Shown: positions 16,799-26,185 of the stretch, piece by piece
Numbering within the stretch: position 1 is the stretch's first letter
Layout of the letters: every line of letters starts with the position of its first letter
Source of the DNA: an uncultured Clostridium sp.
GTDB taxonomy: Bacteria > Bacillota > Clostridia > TANB77 > CAG-508
NCBI GenBank assembly: GCA_900552135.1
Contig: URYN01000007.1
Location: 1-64,000, forward strand
Length of the DNA stretch: 64,000 bases
Direction of reading: 5' to 3'
Program-made: the position numbers and the translations under genes
The notes under the pieces: model-generated
Databases searched by the model: none
The model's input: the letters and a program-made list of their open reading frames with translations, nothing else
Told to the model about the DNA's origin: nothing

Positions 16799-18166
16799 TT
16801 ATTTCATTGAATTTTGTAATTTTTTCAATTCTTCTGGGTCCATGTTTTTCATCTGTCCCATCATCTTTTTAATAGACTTTCTATCTTTCATTTGTTTCAT
16901 CATTTTTTGAGTCATTTCAAATGATTTCATGAATCTATTAATTTCTGCAACTGTTGTTCCACTGCCTTTAGCAATTCTTAGTCTTCTTTGTCCATTAAGT
17001 AGCTTTGGATTTCTTCTTTCTTTATCTGTCATTGAACAAATAATTGCTTCAATTTTTGTGAATTCTTTATCATCAACTTTCAAATCCTTTATGTCTGCCA
17101 TTCCTGGTACCATCTTCAATAAAGATGAGAAAGAACCCATTTTCTTAACTTGCCTTAACTGTGCTAGATAATCGTTTAAATCGAACTCTTTTTTGTTAAG
17201 CTGATTTGCAAGCTTTTCAGCTTCTTCTTGGCTAAAAGATTCTTCAGCCTTTTCTATTATTGATAGCACATCTCCCATTCCAAGAATTCTAGATGCCATT
17301 CTATCTGGGTGGAATACTTCAAGTTCACTTAATTTTTCACCAGTTCCTATAAATTTAATAGGCTTGCCTGTTGTTTTCTTTACAGATAGTGCAGCACCAC
17401 CACGAGTGTCGCCATCTAATTTTGTAAGAATAACTCCATCAATTCCTAGTGCATCATTAAAGCCTTGTGCAACATTTACCGCTTCCTGTCCTGTCATACT
17501 ATCTACTACAAGAAGTATTTCGTGTGGATGAACTTTAGCTTTTACATTCTTAAGTTCATTCATAAGATCTTCGTCTATTTGAAGACGTCCTGCTGTATCT
17601 AATATGATTACATCATTCATCTTTGAATAAGCAACATCTATTGCCTGTTTTGCAATGTAAACAACATCTTTTGTTGATTCATTTGCAAATACTGGTATGT
17701 TAAGTTGATTTCCTACTACTTGTAACTGCTTAATAGCAGCTGGCCTATAAACATCACATGCAACTAATAAAGGTTTCTTTCCTTCTTTTCTAAGAAGATT
17801 TGCAAGCTTTCCTGCGGTTGTAGTTTTTCCTGAACCTTGTAATCCAACAAGCATTATAATTGTTGGTGGATTTGGACTAAAGTTAATTCTGCTTTCCGTT
17901 CCTCCTAGCAATTCTATAAGCTCATCTTTTACGATTTTTACAACCTGTTGTCCTGGAGTTAAAGATTTTAATACATCTTGGCCAAGGGCTTTTTCTTGTA
18001 TGCTTGCTGTAAACTCTTTTACTATTTTATAGTTTACATCTGCATCTAACAATGCAAGTTTTACTTCTCTAAGCATTTCCTTTAAATCTGATTCTGTAAT
18101 TCTTGTTTTTCCTCTTAATTTTTTTGTAAATTCTTGCAATTTAGAAGATAGTCCTTCAAAAGCCAT
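16799..18166 (-). CDS. ffh: Signal recognition particle GTPase Ffh (SRP54)
   Basis: Binds 4.5S/scRNA and signal sequences and delivers ribosomes to FtsY at the membrane. The 455 residues carry the N domain, the NG GTPase motifs (G1 GLQGSGKTTTAGKLA, G3 DTAGRLQIDE, G4 TKLDGD) and the Met-rich M domain (MTQKMMKQMKDRKSIKKMMGQ) that holds RNA and signal peptide. It follows ylxM by 60 bases, the usual pair. Confidence 0.98.
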   Translation of the reverse strand: MAFEGLSSKLQEFTKKLRGKTRITESDLKEMLREVKLALLDADVNYKIVKEFTASIQEKALGQDVLKSLTPGQQVVKIVKDELIELLGGTESRINFSPNPPTIIMLVGLQGSGKTTTAGKLANLLRKEGKKPLLVACDVYRPAAIKQLQVVGNQLNIPVFANESTKDVVYIAKQAIDVAYSKMNDVIILDTAGRLQIDEDLMNELKNVKAKVHPHEILLVVDSMTGQEAVNVAQGFNDALGIDGVILTKLDGDTRGGAALSVKKTTGKPIKFIGTGEKLSELEVFHPDRMASRILGMGDVLSIIEKAEESFSQEEAEKLANQLNKKEFDLNDYLAQLRQVKKMGSFSSLLKMVPGMADIKDLKVDDKEFTKIEAIICSMTDKERRNPKLLNGQRRLRIAKGSGTTVAEINRFMKSFEMTQKMMKQMKDRKSIKKMMGQMKNMDPEELKKLQNSMK

Positions 18167-18225
18167 ATTCTGTATCCTCCCCTTAATTTATCTTTTAGTT
18201 ATATTTGCTTTTAGCAACAATATAA

Positions 18226-18576
18226 TTATGCATTTAAACTTGTTAATTCTTTTCTAACACTATTCAAAATTTTCTCTACTTTTTTATCTGATGAAGTATC
18301 TGTAATTTTGCTTAATTCAGAAAGAATATTTTGAATTTGTTTTTCTTGGTTTATTGTTTTCTTCATAATGCCCAGCTTTTGTTCATATTCCAAAAGCTTA
18401 TTTTCCCCTTTCTTAACAATATCGTTTACTGCTTGCCTTGTTATATTGTTATTTTCTGCAATTTCTGTTAAAGACAAGTCCTCATTTGCATAGTCATTCA
18501 AAATAGAATACTGCTTTTTTGTTAAAAGCTTGCCATATATTTCGCATAACATACCAATTTGAACTTTCTTCTCCAT
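18226..18576 (-). CDS. ylxM: YlxM/p13-like helix-turn-helix protein
   Basis: A 116-residue member of the UPF0122 family, found ahead of ffh in Firmicutes and proposed to act with the signal recognition particle. The sigma-70 region 4-like HTH is visible in LLTKKQYSILNDYANEDLSL and ITRQAVNDIVKKGENKLLEYE, followed by a helical C-terminal region. It is the first gene of the seven-gene ribosome/SRP operon. Confidence 0.94.
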   Translation of the reverse strand: MEKKVQIGMLCEIYGKLLTKKQYSILNDYANEDLSLTEIAENNNITRQAVNDIVKKGENKLLEYEQKLGIMKKTINQEKQIQNILSELSKITDTSSDKKVEKILNSVRKELTSLNA

Positions 18577-18724
18577 ACACCTTTATCCTCTCATAACATT
18601 AATTATAATACATTTATAATTTTTGTAATTTCGTTTAATTTGTAATGCTATTATACTTTACAACATTTTTACGTATTTGTCAAGGGTTTTAAGTGATTTT
18701 GGCTTGCAATTTTTTTATTTAAAT

Positions 18725-18756
18725 GCAAAAAAACAAACCACGGTTTTCCCGTGGTT
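18725..18756 (-). terminator. rpmE terminator
   Basis: A perfect AACCACGG/CCGTGGTT hairpin is followed on the minus strand by TGTTTTTTTG, ten bases after the rpmE stop. Confidence 0.9.
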
Positions 18757-18765
18757 ATATCTTTA

Positions 18766-18966
18766 TTATTGGATTCCGTATTTGCTCTTGAACTTAGCAG
18801 CTCTACCGCCAGTTGTTTCTCTCTTTAAGTTACCTGTCCAGAATGGATGGCATTTTGAGCAAACATCAACTTTAAGGTCCTTCTTTGTAGAACCTACTTT
18901 TATAACGTTACCACATGCACATGTGATTGTTGTTTCTGCATAATTTGGATGTATTCCTTCTTTCAT
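18766..18966 (-). CDS. rpmE: 50S ribosomal protein L31 (zinc-binding form)
   Basis: A 66-residue large-subunit protein. The start MKEGIHPNYAETTI matches the family. A GTG nine bases earlier lies inside the ribosome site GAGGTG and is rejected. The cysteines CAC (near residue 18) and CSKC (near 37) are in place, so this is the C+ zinc form rather than the zinc-free paralogue made in zinc starvation. A monocistronic gene with its own strong terminator. Confidence 0.96.
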   Translation of the reverse strand: MKEGIHPNYAETTITCACGNVIKVGSTKKDLKVDVCSKCHPFWTGNLKRETTGGRAAKFKSKYGIQ

Positions 18967-19065
18967 TGCTTTCACCTCTTCTTTATTTTATAAAAACTGC
19001 TAAATACTATGATAACATAAATTTGTAATCATTTCAAGTGTTAATTAACTTTTTTTACTATTTTT

Positions 19066-19221
19066 TTATTTTTGTTGATTTTCATTTCTTTCTTCTAAAT
19101 ATTGTGCTGAACTCTCTAGCTCCTGTTTTAATGTAATTCTTTTTACTAGTTTGTTCATTATATTAAATAAGCATGCAATTATTAAAATAGCCATCAACAA
19201 CTTTTTCCATATTTTTGACAT
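19066..19221 (-). CDS. Small single-pass membrane protein with coiled-coil tail
   Basis: A 51-residue frame, MSKIWKKLLMAILIIACLFN then a charged helical tail (NKLVKRITLKQELESSAQYL). One membrane segment followed by a heptad-rich helix recalls DivIC/FtsL or YlxM-neighbour mini-proteins, but nothing specific is recognised. The site GGTGG is nine bases upstream. The rest of the 18967-19497 interval is AT-rich and empty apart from a promoter-like region ahead of the VanW gene. Confidence 0.5.
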   Translation of the reverse strand: MSKIWKKLLMAILIIACLFNIMNKLVKRITLKQELESSAQYLEERNENQQK

Positions 19222-19497
19222 ATTTTAATTTTCCACCAGATGTTTCTGGCACTCTCCTTCTTTAAAACTACATATTTATTATACTTTTAAAAGATTAATT
19301 TGTCAACCATTTTTGAGGTAAGGTTTAAAGATGCGCTTTTTCTTTTTCATATTTTATTATTTTTTGTACATAATATTCTTAGTAATGTTTTTTAGCATTG
19401 TTATCTTATTTACTCAATTTTTGTATTCATTATTTCAAATTTTCATATTAATAAATAATCTGTTACATATAAAATAAAAACAGAAAGGATTTTATTT

Positions 19498-20241
19498 ATG
19501 GATTCTAATTCTAAGAAAAAAAATGGTTTTATTTATATTATAATCATTATTGTAATAATTATTATTGCTGTTGGCATATTTTTTGTTGTAAAAGCAAATA
19601 ATTCTAACAACGGTAATACTCAAAACAATAACGATTCTGCTAATGTTTCAAGGCTTGCTACTTCTTCTAATGATGAGTCTAATAGTGATGAAAATAATTC
19701 TGTTAGTAATCACTCTGTAGATGATGTAAATAATAGAATTGAAAATGTTCTTTCAAATCCAAATATAAAAGGAGCCTCTTCTAGTGAAGAGGAGCTCGCA
19801 TCGTATTCTACTAATTTAGGTTCTAGTACCGAAAACAGATTAACTAATATTCGTATTACTTGTGGCAAGTTAAATGAAACTATTGTGGAAAATGGTGAAA
19901 CTTTTTCTTTTTGTGATAAAACAGGACCTTCAACTGCAGAGGAAGGCTACAAAAAGGCTACTGTTTTTCAAAATGGCAAGAAAGTTCAGGCTTTAGGCGG
20001 AGGAAATTGTCAAATTAGTAGCACTCTTTATAATGCTGTTCTTGATGTTTCAGATTTAAAGGTTGTTGAGCGTCATGAGCATGGCAAGAAGGTTTCTTAT
20101 GTTCCAGACGGCAAAGATGCCGCAGTTGCTTATGGATCTATTGATTTCAAGTTTACCAATAACACTGGCAGTAGAATAAAATTGTATTTTTCTACTGATG
20201 ATAAAGAAGTTTCTGTAAAAATCGTAAAGTTATTTTCTTAA
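19498..20241 (+). CDS. Membrane-anchored VanW-domain protein
   Basis: A 247-residue protein with a short basic start, one membrane helix at about residues 9-32, an Asn/Ser/Asp-rich linker of about 50 residues and a VanW domain to the end. Domain marks are GETFSFCDKTGPSTAEEGYKKA and the cysteine motif GGGNCQISSTLYNAVL. VanW domains occur in Gram-positive envelope proteins such as YoaR; the biochemical role is unknown and no vancomycin resistance is implied here. AGAAAGGA precedes the start. Its last 12 bases overlap the end of the convergent dacF-type gene. Confidence 0.9.
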   Translation: MDSNSKKKNGFIYIIIIIVIIIIAVGIFFVVKANNSNNGNTQNNNDSANVSRLATSSNDESNSDENNSVSNHSVDDVNNRIENVLSNPNIKGASSSEEELASYSTNLGSSTENRLTNIRITCGKLNETIVENGETFSFCDKTGPSTAEEGYKKATVFQNGKKVQALGGGNCQISSTLYNAVLDVSDLKVVERHEHGKKVSYVPDGKDAAVAYGSIDFKFTNNTGSRIKLYFSTDDKEVSVKIVKLFS

Positions 20242-21507
20242 TAGATTAAACCAGCTTTTTAATATATTTGCCGTGATGTTGCTGAATTTTTGTTTTTCAA
20301 TTTCTTCTTCTGCAACTATATTAACTGTTCTTACAACTTTACCATTCAAACTATACTGTATTTCTCCCAATTTCTGTCCTTTTAAAATAGGGGCATTTAT
20401 TGTGTTTTCAAGCTGAATTTCTTTTGTTATTTCTCCTGCATTTTTCTTACTGCTTATTATATTTACATCTTCTTCTAATATTGCATTCATGGTTTGCTTG
20501 CTTCCCTTATTTACATTTATTTGTTGTACTACTTCTCCCTGTTTGCCAAGGTTTGTTGCACTATAATTACTGAAACCATAATCCAATAATTTTTGTGCAT
20601 CAGCAAATCTTTCTTTTGCTGTTGGTGCTCTCATTACTACTCCTATTAAAGATAAATTATCTCTTGTTGCTGATGCAGATAAGTTGTAAAGTGCTAATGA
20701 AGTTGAGCCTGTTTTCAATCCTGTGCAACCAGTATAGTTTCTAACTAATTTATTCGTATTTACCAGACTTGACTTGCCATCTCTTAATGAGTCCATCCAA
20801 ATAGTTGTGTATTTGGTTATTAGGGGGTGCTTCGTTAATAGTTCTCTAGACATTATTGCGATGTCATAGCTTGATGTAACATGCCCATCTTCGTCTATTC
20901 CATGACAATTCTTAAATGTTGTATCGTTCATGCCCAGCTCTTTTGCCTTTTGATTCATTTTTGTAACAAACGCTTCTTGACTTCCCTCTAGGTAGTCGGC
21001 CATCGCAACTACGCAGTCATTTGCAGAAACAATTGCTATTGCTTTCAACATTTCATCAACAGTTAAGGTTTCTCTTACATCAAGCCAAATTTGCGAACCG
21101 CCCATTTTGCTTGCATCTTCTGTGCATGGAATTTTATCTTGCAAACTTATTCTTCCAGAGTCCAAAGCTTCCATTATCAATAAAAGACTCATTACCTTTG
21201 TAACACTTGCTGGACGTAATTTCTCATGCATATTTAAATCATAAATTACCGTTCCAGAACTTTGCTCTATTAAACATGCCGAACCACAGGTTAATCCCAG
21301 AGGATTATCTGTAACAGTTTCGGAACTTGATACCAGCCCGCTACTGGTTTGCTTTGTTTCGCTTTTATCTATAGTTGCCCATTCATAATATTCTGCATTT
21401 GCTTTCACACACATTGTTAATGCAGTGTACATTATCAGAAGCATTGCTATTGTTTTTATTATAAATTTTTTATTTATACATTTTTTACTTATATATTTAA
21501 AAAGCAT
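20230..21507 (-). CDS. dacF: D-alanyl-D-alanine carboxypeptidase (DacF/PBP5 type)
   Basis: Trims the terminal D-Ala from peptidoglycan pentapeptides outside the membrane. The 425 residues show an N-terminal export signal, the S11 peptidase domain with SVTK (Ser101, Lys104), SAN (161-163) and KTG (265-267), and the C-terminal beta domain with KGQKLGEIQY. The C-terminal helix SNITANILKSWFNLLRK fits a membrane-surface anchor. The start at 21507 has AGAGG eight bases upstream but sits in a long RNA hairpin. Sporulation-type DacF versus vegetative DacA cannot be decided by sequence alone. Confidence 0.93.
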   Translation of the reverse strand: MLFKYISKKCINKKFIIKTIAMLLIMYTALTMCVKANAEYYEWATIDKSETKQTSSGLVSSSETVTDNPLGLTCGSACLIEQSSGTVIYDLNMHEKLRPASVTKVMSLLLIMEALDSGRISLQDKIPCTEDASKMGGSQIWLDVRETLTVDEMLKAIAIVSANDCVVAMADYLEGSQEAFVTKMNQKAKELGMNDTTFKNCHGIDEDGHVTSSYDIAIMSRELLTKHPLITKYTTIWMDSLRDGKSSLVNTNKLVRNYTGCTGLKTGSTSLALYNLSASATRDNLSLIGVVMRAPTAKERFADAQKLLDYGFSNYSATNLGKQGEVVQQINVNKGSKQTMNAILEEDVNIISSKKNAGEITKEIQLENTINAPILKGQKLGEIQYSLNGKVVRTVNIVAEEEIEKQKFSNITANILKSWFNLLRK

Positions 21508-21547
21508 ACATTATACCTCTCTTTCATTTTGTATAATATATGCTTTT
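21500..21547 (-). promoter_or_regulatory. 17-bp hairpin covering the dacF start codon
   Basis: On the minus strand the arms at 21531-21547 and 21500-21516 pair over 17 bp with one G-U pair, leaving a 14-base loop that holds the AGAGG ribosome site. The start codon lies in the 3' arm. It is either a terminator of the upstream gene running into dacF or a translation-control structure. Confidence 0.55.
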
Positions 21548-21654
21548 TTATTTTTTATATTCTTCTACACTTTTAATTTAATTACAATTTTTATATATAG
21601 CAATAATTTATTTTACTGTTAATAAATTTGTAGCAATTTAAAAACTTTTGTTCC

Positions 21655-22554
21655 TTATTTCAATCTAAATTTATTACTTATTTTAAAATAATATGGTTGA
21701 ATTTCTGGCAATAAATCCTTTATCCAGATAATATCTCCCTGAGTATTTTGAAATTTTATGTTTGGAAATGTTTTTAATATTCTTTCATCTGTAAAACAAT
21801 TTTTCGATAAAAATTGTACCACTTGGCTTTGCATTATTTCCTCACTAAGTGTCATTGCTTTTTCGCCTTTTATTTCTATGTTATTGTTTTTGGCAAGTCT
21901 TGTGAAAAATACTTGTAGTCCAAATGCAGTAAATAACAAGTCTGCGAAAATAAGAACAGATAGTATTACTACACTTATCTTAAAGGTTTTTTCTGGGATT
22001 TTATTTATGAATTTTTCTACATAAGGGTTTATGAATCTTATTAGTCCTATTGCAAGTAATCCCCAAAATACACTAAATAGAAGTGTTATTCTACCATTTA
22101 TGTTGAATGGCATGTTTGAGTAATCCCACCATTTAATTTTGAATATCAGCTCTCCAATTACACTTAGTACATATTCTATTATTGAGCCTTCTACTGCTCC
22201 TGCTAAGAATAGTGTCCAATTGCTTTTTTTAAATGGTTTTAGACCTGGTATCATCAAAGCTGCACCTAGACCATATATGCAACAATATGGTCCAAATAAG
22301 CAACTTCTTCTGCTTTCTATTACTCCTTTTGTTACCATTCCAAATAGTGTTTCTATTACAAACCCTAGAAAACTGTATACTATAAAATATGCTAACATTC
22401 TTCTGAATGTAATTTTTACAACAGGGTCCTCTATTACTATCTTTCCTTCTTCTTTTTTGGAATTTCCTTTTATTTTTTCTTTTTTTTCTGCATCATTTTT
22501 TATTTCGTCTTGTATTGATGGTATAGCATTTTTTGATAAACATTCATTTTCCAT
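21655..22554 (-). CDS. CmpB-family putative ABC-transporter permease
   Basis: A 299-residue integral membrane protein. After about 50 charged residues, the core has FIVYSFLGFVIETLF, RRSCLFGPYCCIYGLGA and EYVLSVIGELIFKIKWWDYS, the pattern of the CmpB/DUF1113 family (annotated as putative ABC transporter, type IV). About six membrane spans end near residue 220, followed by a soluble tail. No ATPase partner is adjacent, so the transporter label rests on family naming. It lies 31 bases after the last gene of the pilus-like cluster, which might be co-transcribed with it. Confidence 0.82.
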   Translation of the reverse strand: MENECLSKNAIPSIQDEIKNDAEKKEKIKGNSKKEEGKIVIEDPVVKITFRRMLAYFIVYSFLGFVIETLFGMVTKGVIESRRSCLFGPYCCIYGLGAALMIPGLKPFKKSNWTLFLAGAVEGSIIEYVLSVIGELIFKIKWWDYSNMPFNINGRITLLFSVFWGLLAIGLIRFINPYVEKFINKIPEKTFKISVVILSVLIFADLLFTAFGLQVFFTRLAKNNNIEIKGEKAMTLSEEIMQSQVVQFLSKNCFTDERILKTFPNIKFQNTQGDIIWIKDLLPEIQPYYFKISNKFRLK

Positions 22555-22585
22555 ATATTACTCCATTTTTTTATTGTTTGTTTTA

Positions 22586-24316
22586 TTAATATCCAAAGTA
22601 ACCATTTGTTACATATAAATCTTGTCTACATCTTGATAATGCTCTAAGATATGTTGTTCTTAAGTTTTCTCCACTCATTGATGGTGTATCTCCAATGTTG
22701 TCTACATTTTTTAATATGTCATCTGAGCTATATGCGTCTGAAGCATTTACTATACAGTTGTAACATCCTGTTGCAGCCTTTACGGTACCTCCGTTTCTTT
22801 CTGAATATTGTGGATAGTAATATGCTTTGCTTGTGTCTTCTTCATCGTTTAATTGTGTATGTGCATTCGCATCTGCTCCTGTAAGTGAGATTGCAATTCT
22901 TTCAAAATCACTGTTTTGATATGCTCCAACTACGGTTGCTCCATTTTTCAATTGTTCTATCATTACTTTACAGCCTGGTTCATGATATTCATAGTTTCCT
23001 GAAGCATTTCTTACAATAAAGTATATTGAATCATTTCCAACTGTTTCTTCATTCGAATTACTTGATATTATGCAATAGTTGTTAAATACTTTAGCTCCTA
23101 TCGGTAATCCTTGCAAGAATGCTGTTACGCATACATAGTTCTCTATCTTTTCCCATTCATCTTCTTGTATTTTAGGCATTGCAAATTCATATCCAACAGA
23201 TGAATGTGCATTATAATTTGCTATTGAAGATATTAGGTTTGTTTCTATTGATTTTCTTATTACTTCTTTTCTATGTGAATTGAAAAGAGAGTCTGTTTGT
23301 AGTGGATTATTGTTTGCACTTGTATTGAAAATTTTATTGTTACCGTTTATTTCTTTGTTATCATAAGTTATTGGATTGTTCTCACTGTCACGAGCATCAT
23401 CTACAGTTATTTTGTCAGCTATTCCACTCGTTTTTAGCCATTCTACAAATTCTTTTCCATTGTTATAATAATTTTGTGCACTGTCACTAAATAAATGTCC
23501 ATTGTTCGTATGGTTTAACAAATATTGCATTGTACTATTATTGGGATTTGATATTCTGTCGTCCTGTACATAATCTTTTTTGTATTGACTACTAAACATA
23601 AAATATCTCTGGTAATAAGGTGTTGCTCCATTTTCATCTCCAAGCGTTATATTATTTTCCTTATATATCTTTTGGCTGTTGTAAACTACATATTCATAAT
23701 TTGCAATCGTTTGGTTTCCTGCATCATCCAATGTAAGTAATGTTTCTGTAAGTACTTCTCCAGTCATCGTTGTTCCATCATCATATATTAGGTGACCTGT
23801 TTTTGTGACATATTCTCCGTCTACTTTTCCTACTATTGTGATGGTGTTGTCTAAAGTGTAATTAACAACGAAATCATAATCATTTCCTTTCACATATCTA
23901 CAAGAATATGCTACTAGAGGTTTTATTCCATATTTGTAATCGCTTATTTCTGTATCATAGTAGTTAGTATATATATAATAACCATCGTATAGGTTAAACA
24001 ATATTGCTGGTGTATAATCTTTCATATCGTAAGTAGAATATCCCTGTATTTTCATACTTGTTCCAAGTGTATTGTAAAATACATTTATTGAAGCTTCTAT
24101 GTCTCTAATTTTAGAGTTATTTAAAGTTGAATATCTATTATTTACAGTATTAACTTTGAATGCCTTCATTGCGTCATAGGTTGCATTTATTAATCTTGTA
24201 TTATACTGTGTTTGACGTTCGATAGTTTTTATATGTGTACTAGTATATTGTGATAATACCATTGATATTGGTATTATAATAATTACAAAGATAACAGCTA
24301 AGTGTTGTAATTTCAT
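22586..24316 (-). CDS. Large exported protein of the Tad-like cluster
   Basis: A 576-residue protein with a single hydrophobic N-terminal helix (LQHLAVIFVIIIIPISMVLS) right after two residues, then a long extracytoplasmic region rich in Tyr, Asn and Asp. The N-terminal design, start with no signal-cleavage motif and helix continued as an amphipathic stretch (IKTIERQTQYNTRLINATYD), is like that of pilins and the smaller neighbours. I do not recognise a family. It closes the minus-strand cluster that starts with the CpaB-like gene, which suggests a tip adhesin or a minor structural subunit. Confidence 0.7.
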   Translation of the reverse strand: MKLQHLAVIFVIIIIPISMVLSQYTSTHIKTIERQTQYNTRLINATYDAMKAFKVNTVNNRYSTLNNSKIRDIEASINVFYNTLGTSMKIQGYSTYDMKDYTPAILFNLYDGYYIYTNYYDTEISDYKYGIKPLVAYSCRYVKGNDYDFVVNYTLDNTITIVGKVDGEYVTKTGHLIYDDGTTMTGEVLTETLLTLDDAGNQTIANYEYVVYNSQKIYKENNITLGDENGATPYYQRYFMFSSQYKKDYVQDDRISNPNNSTMQYLLNHTNNGHLFSDSAQNYYNNGKEFVEWLKTSGIADKITVDDARDSENNPITYDNKEINGNNKIFNTSANNNPLQTDSLFNSHRKEVIRKSIETNLISSIANYNAHSSVGYEFAMPKIQEDEWEKIENYVCVTAFLQGLPIGAKVFNNYCIISSNSNEETVGNDSIYFIVRNASGNYEYHEPGCKVMIEQLKNGATVVGAYQNSDFERIAISLTGADANAHTQLNDEEDTSKAYYYPQYSERNGGTVKAATGCYNCIVNASDAYSSDDILKNVDNIGDTPSMSGENLRTTYLRALSRCRQDLYVTNGYFGY

Positions 24317-24347
24317 TGTTTATTTTACCTTTCCTTTAGTTTTAAAT

Positions 24348-24392
24348 AGCCCAGCCAAGTTATACATTAGTGCATAAAAACATGGCTAGGCT
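24348..24392. other. Hairpin between two pilus-cluster genes
   Basis: AGCCCAGCCA pairs with TGGCTAGGCT over 10 bp, with a long loop. There is no strong T-run on the minus strand. A processing site or partial terminator that sets the level of the last gene is possible. Confidence 0.5.
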
Positions 24393-24412
24393 TTTATAAT
24401 TAATTATTAAAA

Positions 24413-24961
24413 TTACTTTGTACCATTTACAGTTACCATTCCAGCATGCTGTGCTGCAACTTGATATGTGTCGTGTCCAGCTATTCTATAGAAGAAATTT
24501 CTTAAGGTTTGAGCTATTGTAGTGTTAGTATTTTTTACAGTAACAGAAACCATATCGCCCTCTTTTAATGTTATTTGATGTTTATTAGTAGTATTATCTG
24601 TTGAGTCGATACCTAATCTTTCTTTTATCTGAGAATCATATAAAGTATAGTATACGTTCTCTCCTATTTTTGTTGTTTCTGCTTGTGTTGTTTTTACTCC
24701 TGGGTTTTCGTCTAATACTTGTATTTCCATTTCGACATCATAAGAATTTCCTGTAGCAGTAATTTCATCTATAAATTTTGAATAATTATCAAGTGTTAAT
24801 TTTCCTGTGTTTCTTACATTGTCTACAAATTCTGTAGTAGATGTTTCTACAGCAAGTTGAGATATATCGTCGGTTCTTTCTGATACAGCCATTAATGGAA
24901 ATACAAACATTAGTATAGCTGCTAAAAATATTGCAATGATTGTAATTAAAGAGTCTCCCAT
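24413..24961 (-). CDS. Pilin-like small exported protein
   Basis: A 182-residue protein with one N-terminal helix (SLITIIAIFLAAILMFVFPLMA) and a soluble domain of beta-type composition (YDVEMEIQVLDENPG, GDMVSVTVKNTNTT). It ends with FFYRIAGHDTYQVAAQHAGMV. Its helix and size fit a minor pseudopilin or TadE-like subunit of the cluster, but no named family is recognised. It lies 41 bases after the neighbouring MENA gene and shares its strand and probable transcript. Confidence 0.7.
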   Translation of the reverse strand: MGDSLITIIAIFLAAILMFVFPLMAVSERTDDISQLAVETSTTEFVDNVRNTGKLTLDNYSKFIDEITATGNSYDVEMEIQVLDENPGVKTTQAETTKIGENVYYTLYDSQIKERLGIDSTDNTTNKHQITLKEGDMVSVTVKNTNTTIAQTLRNFFYRIAGHDTYQVAAQHAGMVTVNGTK

Positions 24962-25002
24962 TTTTATTTCCTTTCTAACATTTTATATAGCTCTTTTGTT
25001 TA

Positions 25003-25659
25003 TTAAATTTTAATATATTTTATAACTGTTTTGGTAGTCGTTTTGTTTTTATTACTTGTATCTTCGTTTTGGTATTTTCCAACAAGTTCAAGATATTTAT
25101 TCTGAGTTTTTGTAAGTGGATTATTTGAATAACTCAGATTTCCACTATCTTGTGTGTTTCCTTCAAGTATGTAATTCAAATTTTTAATTATAACCTGTTG
25201 GTTTCTAAGCCAAGATTCGTTTCTAAGAATTTCTTCTGAAAAGTCGAAAGCATATATTTTTTTACTATTTCCTTGTTGTTCATAAGTTCTAGTACTCTTA
25301 TATCCATCCGACCAAAGTTTTTCATTTGAAACCGTAGTATAAATCGTAAGAGGTGTAGTCATGGTATATTCCCCAGTTTCAGCATTGTATGTACCATTCC
25401 AAAACTCTATTCTGTAATTTTCTTTATTATATTTATAAAGTGTTGGTATTATTGTTTCAAGACCAACAATTCTATTTTCGTATACTCTATCTTTTTTCGT
25501 ATAATCTTGATAATCATAATATGAAGTTACATCAGAGGATTGTAAAACAAGCTCTGATGTTTCTCTAGCTTGTGAAAACAAAGCTATTGTAACAGTTATT
25601 GCCATTACAAATACCAGCACTGAAGCTGCTAGCTTTAAAGCCTCTGATGCATTTTCCAT
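25003..25659 (-). CDS. MENA-type pilin-like protein 1
   Basis: A 218-residue protein starting MENASEALKLAASVLVFVMA. Four proteins in this cluster share this MENA[ST] start and a hydrophobic helix immediately behind it, resembling the alpha-1 helix of type IV pilins without an obvious leader to cleave. The soluble part is rich in Tyr, Asn and Thr (YRIEFWNGTYNAETGEYTM). The gene lies 14 bases downstream of the 25674 gene, consistent with co-transcription. No family name can be given with confidence. Confidence 0.75.
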   Translation of the reverse strand: MENASEALKLAASVLVFVMAITVTIALFSQARETSELVLQSSDVTSYYDYQDYTKKDRVYENRIVGLETIIPTLYKYNKENYRIEFWNGTYNAETGEYTMTTPLTIYTTVSNEKLWSDGYKSTRTYEQQGNSKKIYAFDFSEEILRNESWLRNQQVIIKNLNYILEGNTQDSGNLSYSNNPLTKTQNKYLELVGKYQNEDTSNKNKTTTKTVIKYIKI

Positions 25660-25673
25660 AATATTCTCCTAAT

Positions 25674-26108
25674 TTATTTTGTTCCATTTCTTGCTATTGT
25701 TATTGCATTTATGTATCCGCTACCAGCATCTGTTGCACTTGTTACAGTATAAGTATAACCTGTTGGAACCTTTAGTGTTGTTGTTGGAGCTTTTCCTGCT
25801 GGATCTGTTCCTGCTGTTACAGTAACGCCTGTAAGAGTAACAGTAACTTGTTTTGATGTATCACTTCCACTGTATGTTCTGTTGTTGTTTACTATTGTTG
25901 TAAGTAGTGCATTTACTGATGCTCCAGATACGTTTGTTCCTTCATAATCAGAAAATTTACTATTAAATGTTTGAACTGCAACATCATCGATTCCTGTGTC
26001 GTCTAATGTTCCCTTAGCTTTGCTGTATACCATCATTCCTAATCCTATAAGTAGTATTGATAGTAAGATAGCTCCTGCGATAATTAATGCTTTACTTGCA
26101 TTTTCCAT
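25674..26108 (-). CDS. MENA-type pilin-like protein 2 (possible major pilin)
   Basis: A 144-residue protein starting MENASKALIIAGAILLSILL, then a soluble domain rich in Thr, Val, Gly and Ala (VTVTLTGVTVTAGTDPAGKA). It is the simplest in composition and one of the shortest of the set, with a strong AAGGAGG ribosome site, so it is the best candidate for the abundant subunit of a fibre. It shares with its relatives a helix followed by a segment of the form SGASVNALLTTIVNNN. Confidence 0.75.
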   Translation of the reverse strand: MENASKALIIAGAILLSILLIGLGMMVYSKAKGTLDDTGIDDVAVQTFNSKFSDYEGTNVSGASVNALLTTIVNNNRTYSGSDTSKQVTVTLTGVTVTAGTDPAGKAPTTTLKVPTGYTYTVTSATDAGSGYINAITIARNGTK

Positions 26109-26185
26109 AAAAAAATTCCTCCTTTTGTATTTTTAAAATTTTATCTTTTCTTTATATTGATTTTACAATATAAAATGTTAAAAAC

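Noticed and set aside
19498..20241. VanW protein as vancomycin resistance
   Set aside because: No other van genes nearby; VanW domains are common in envelope proteins without a resistance role.
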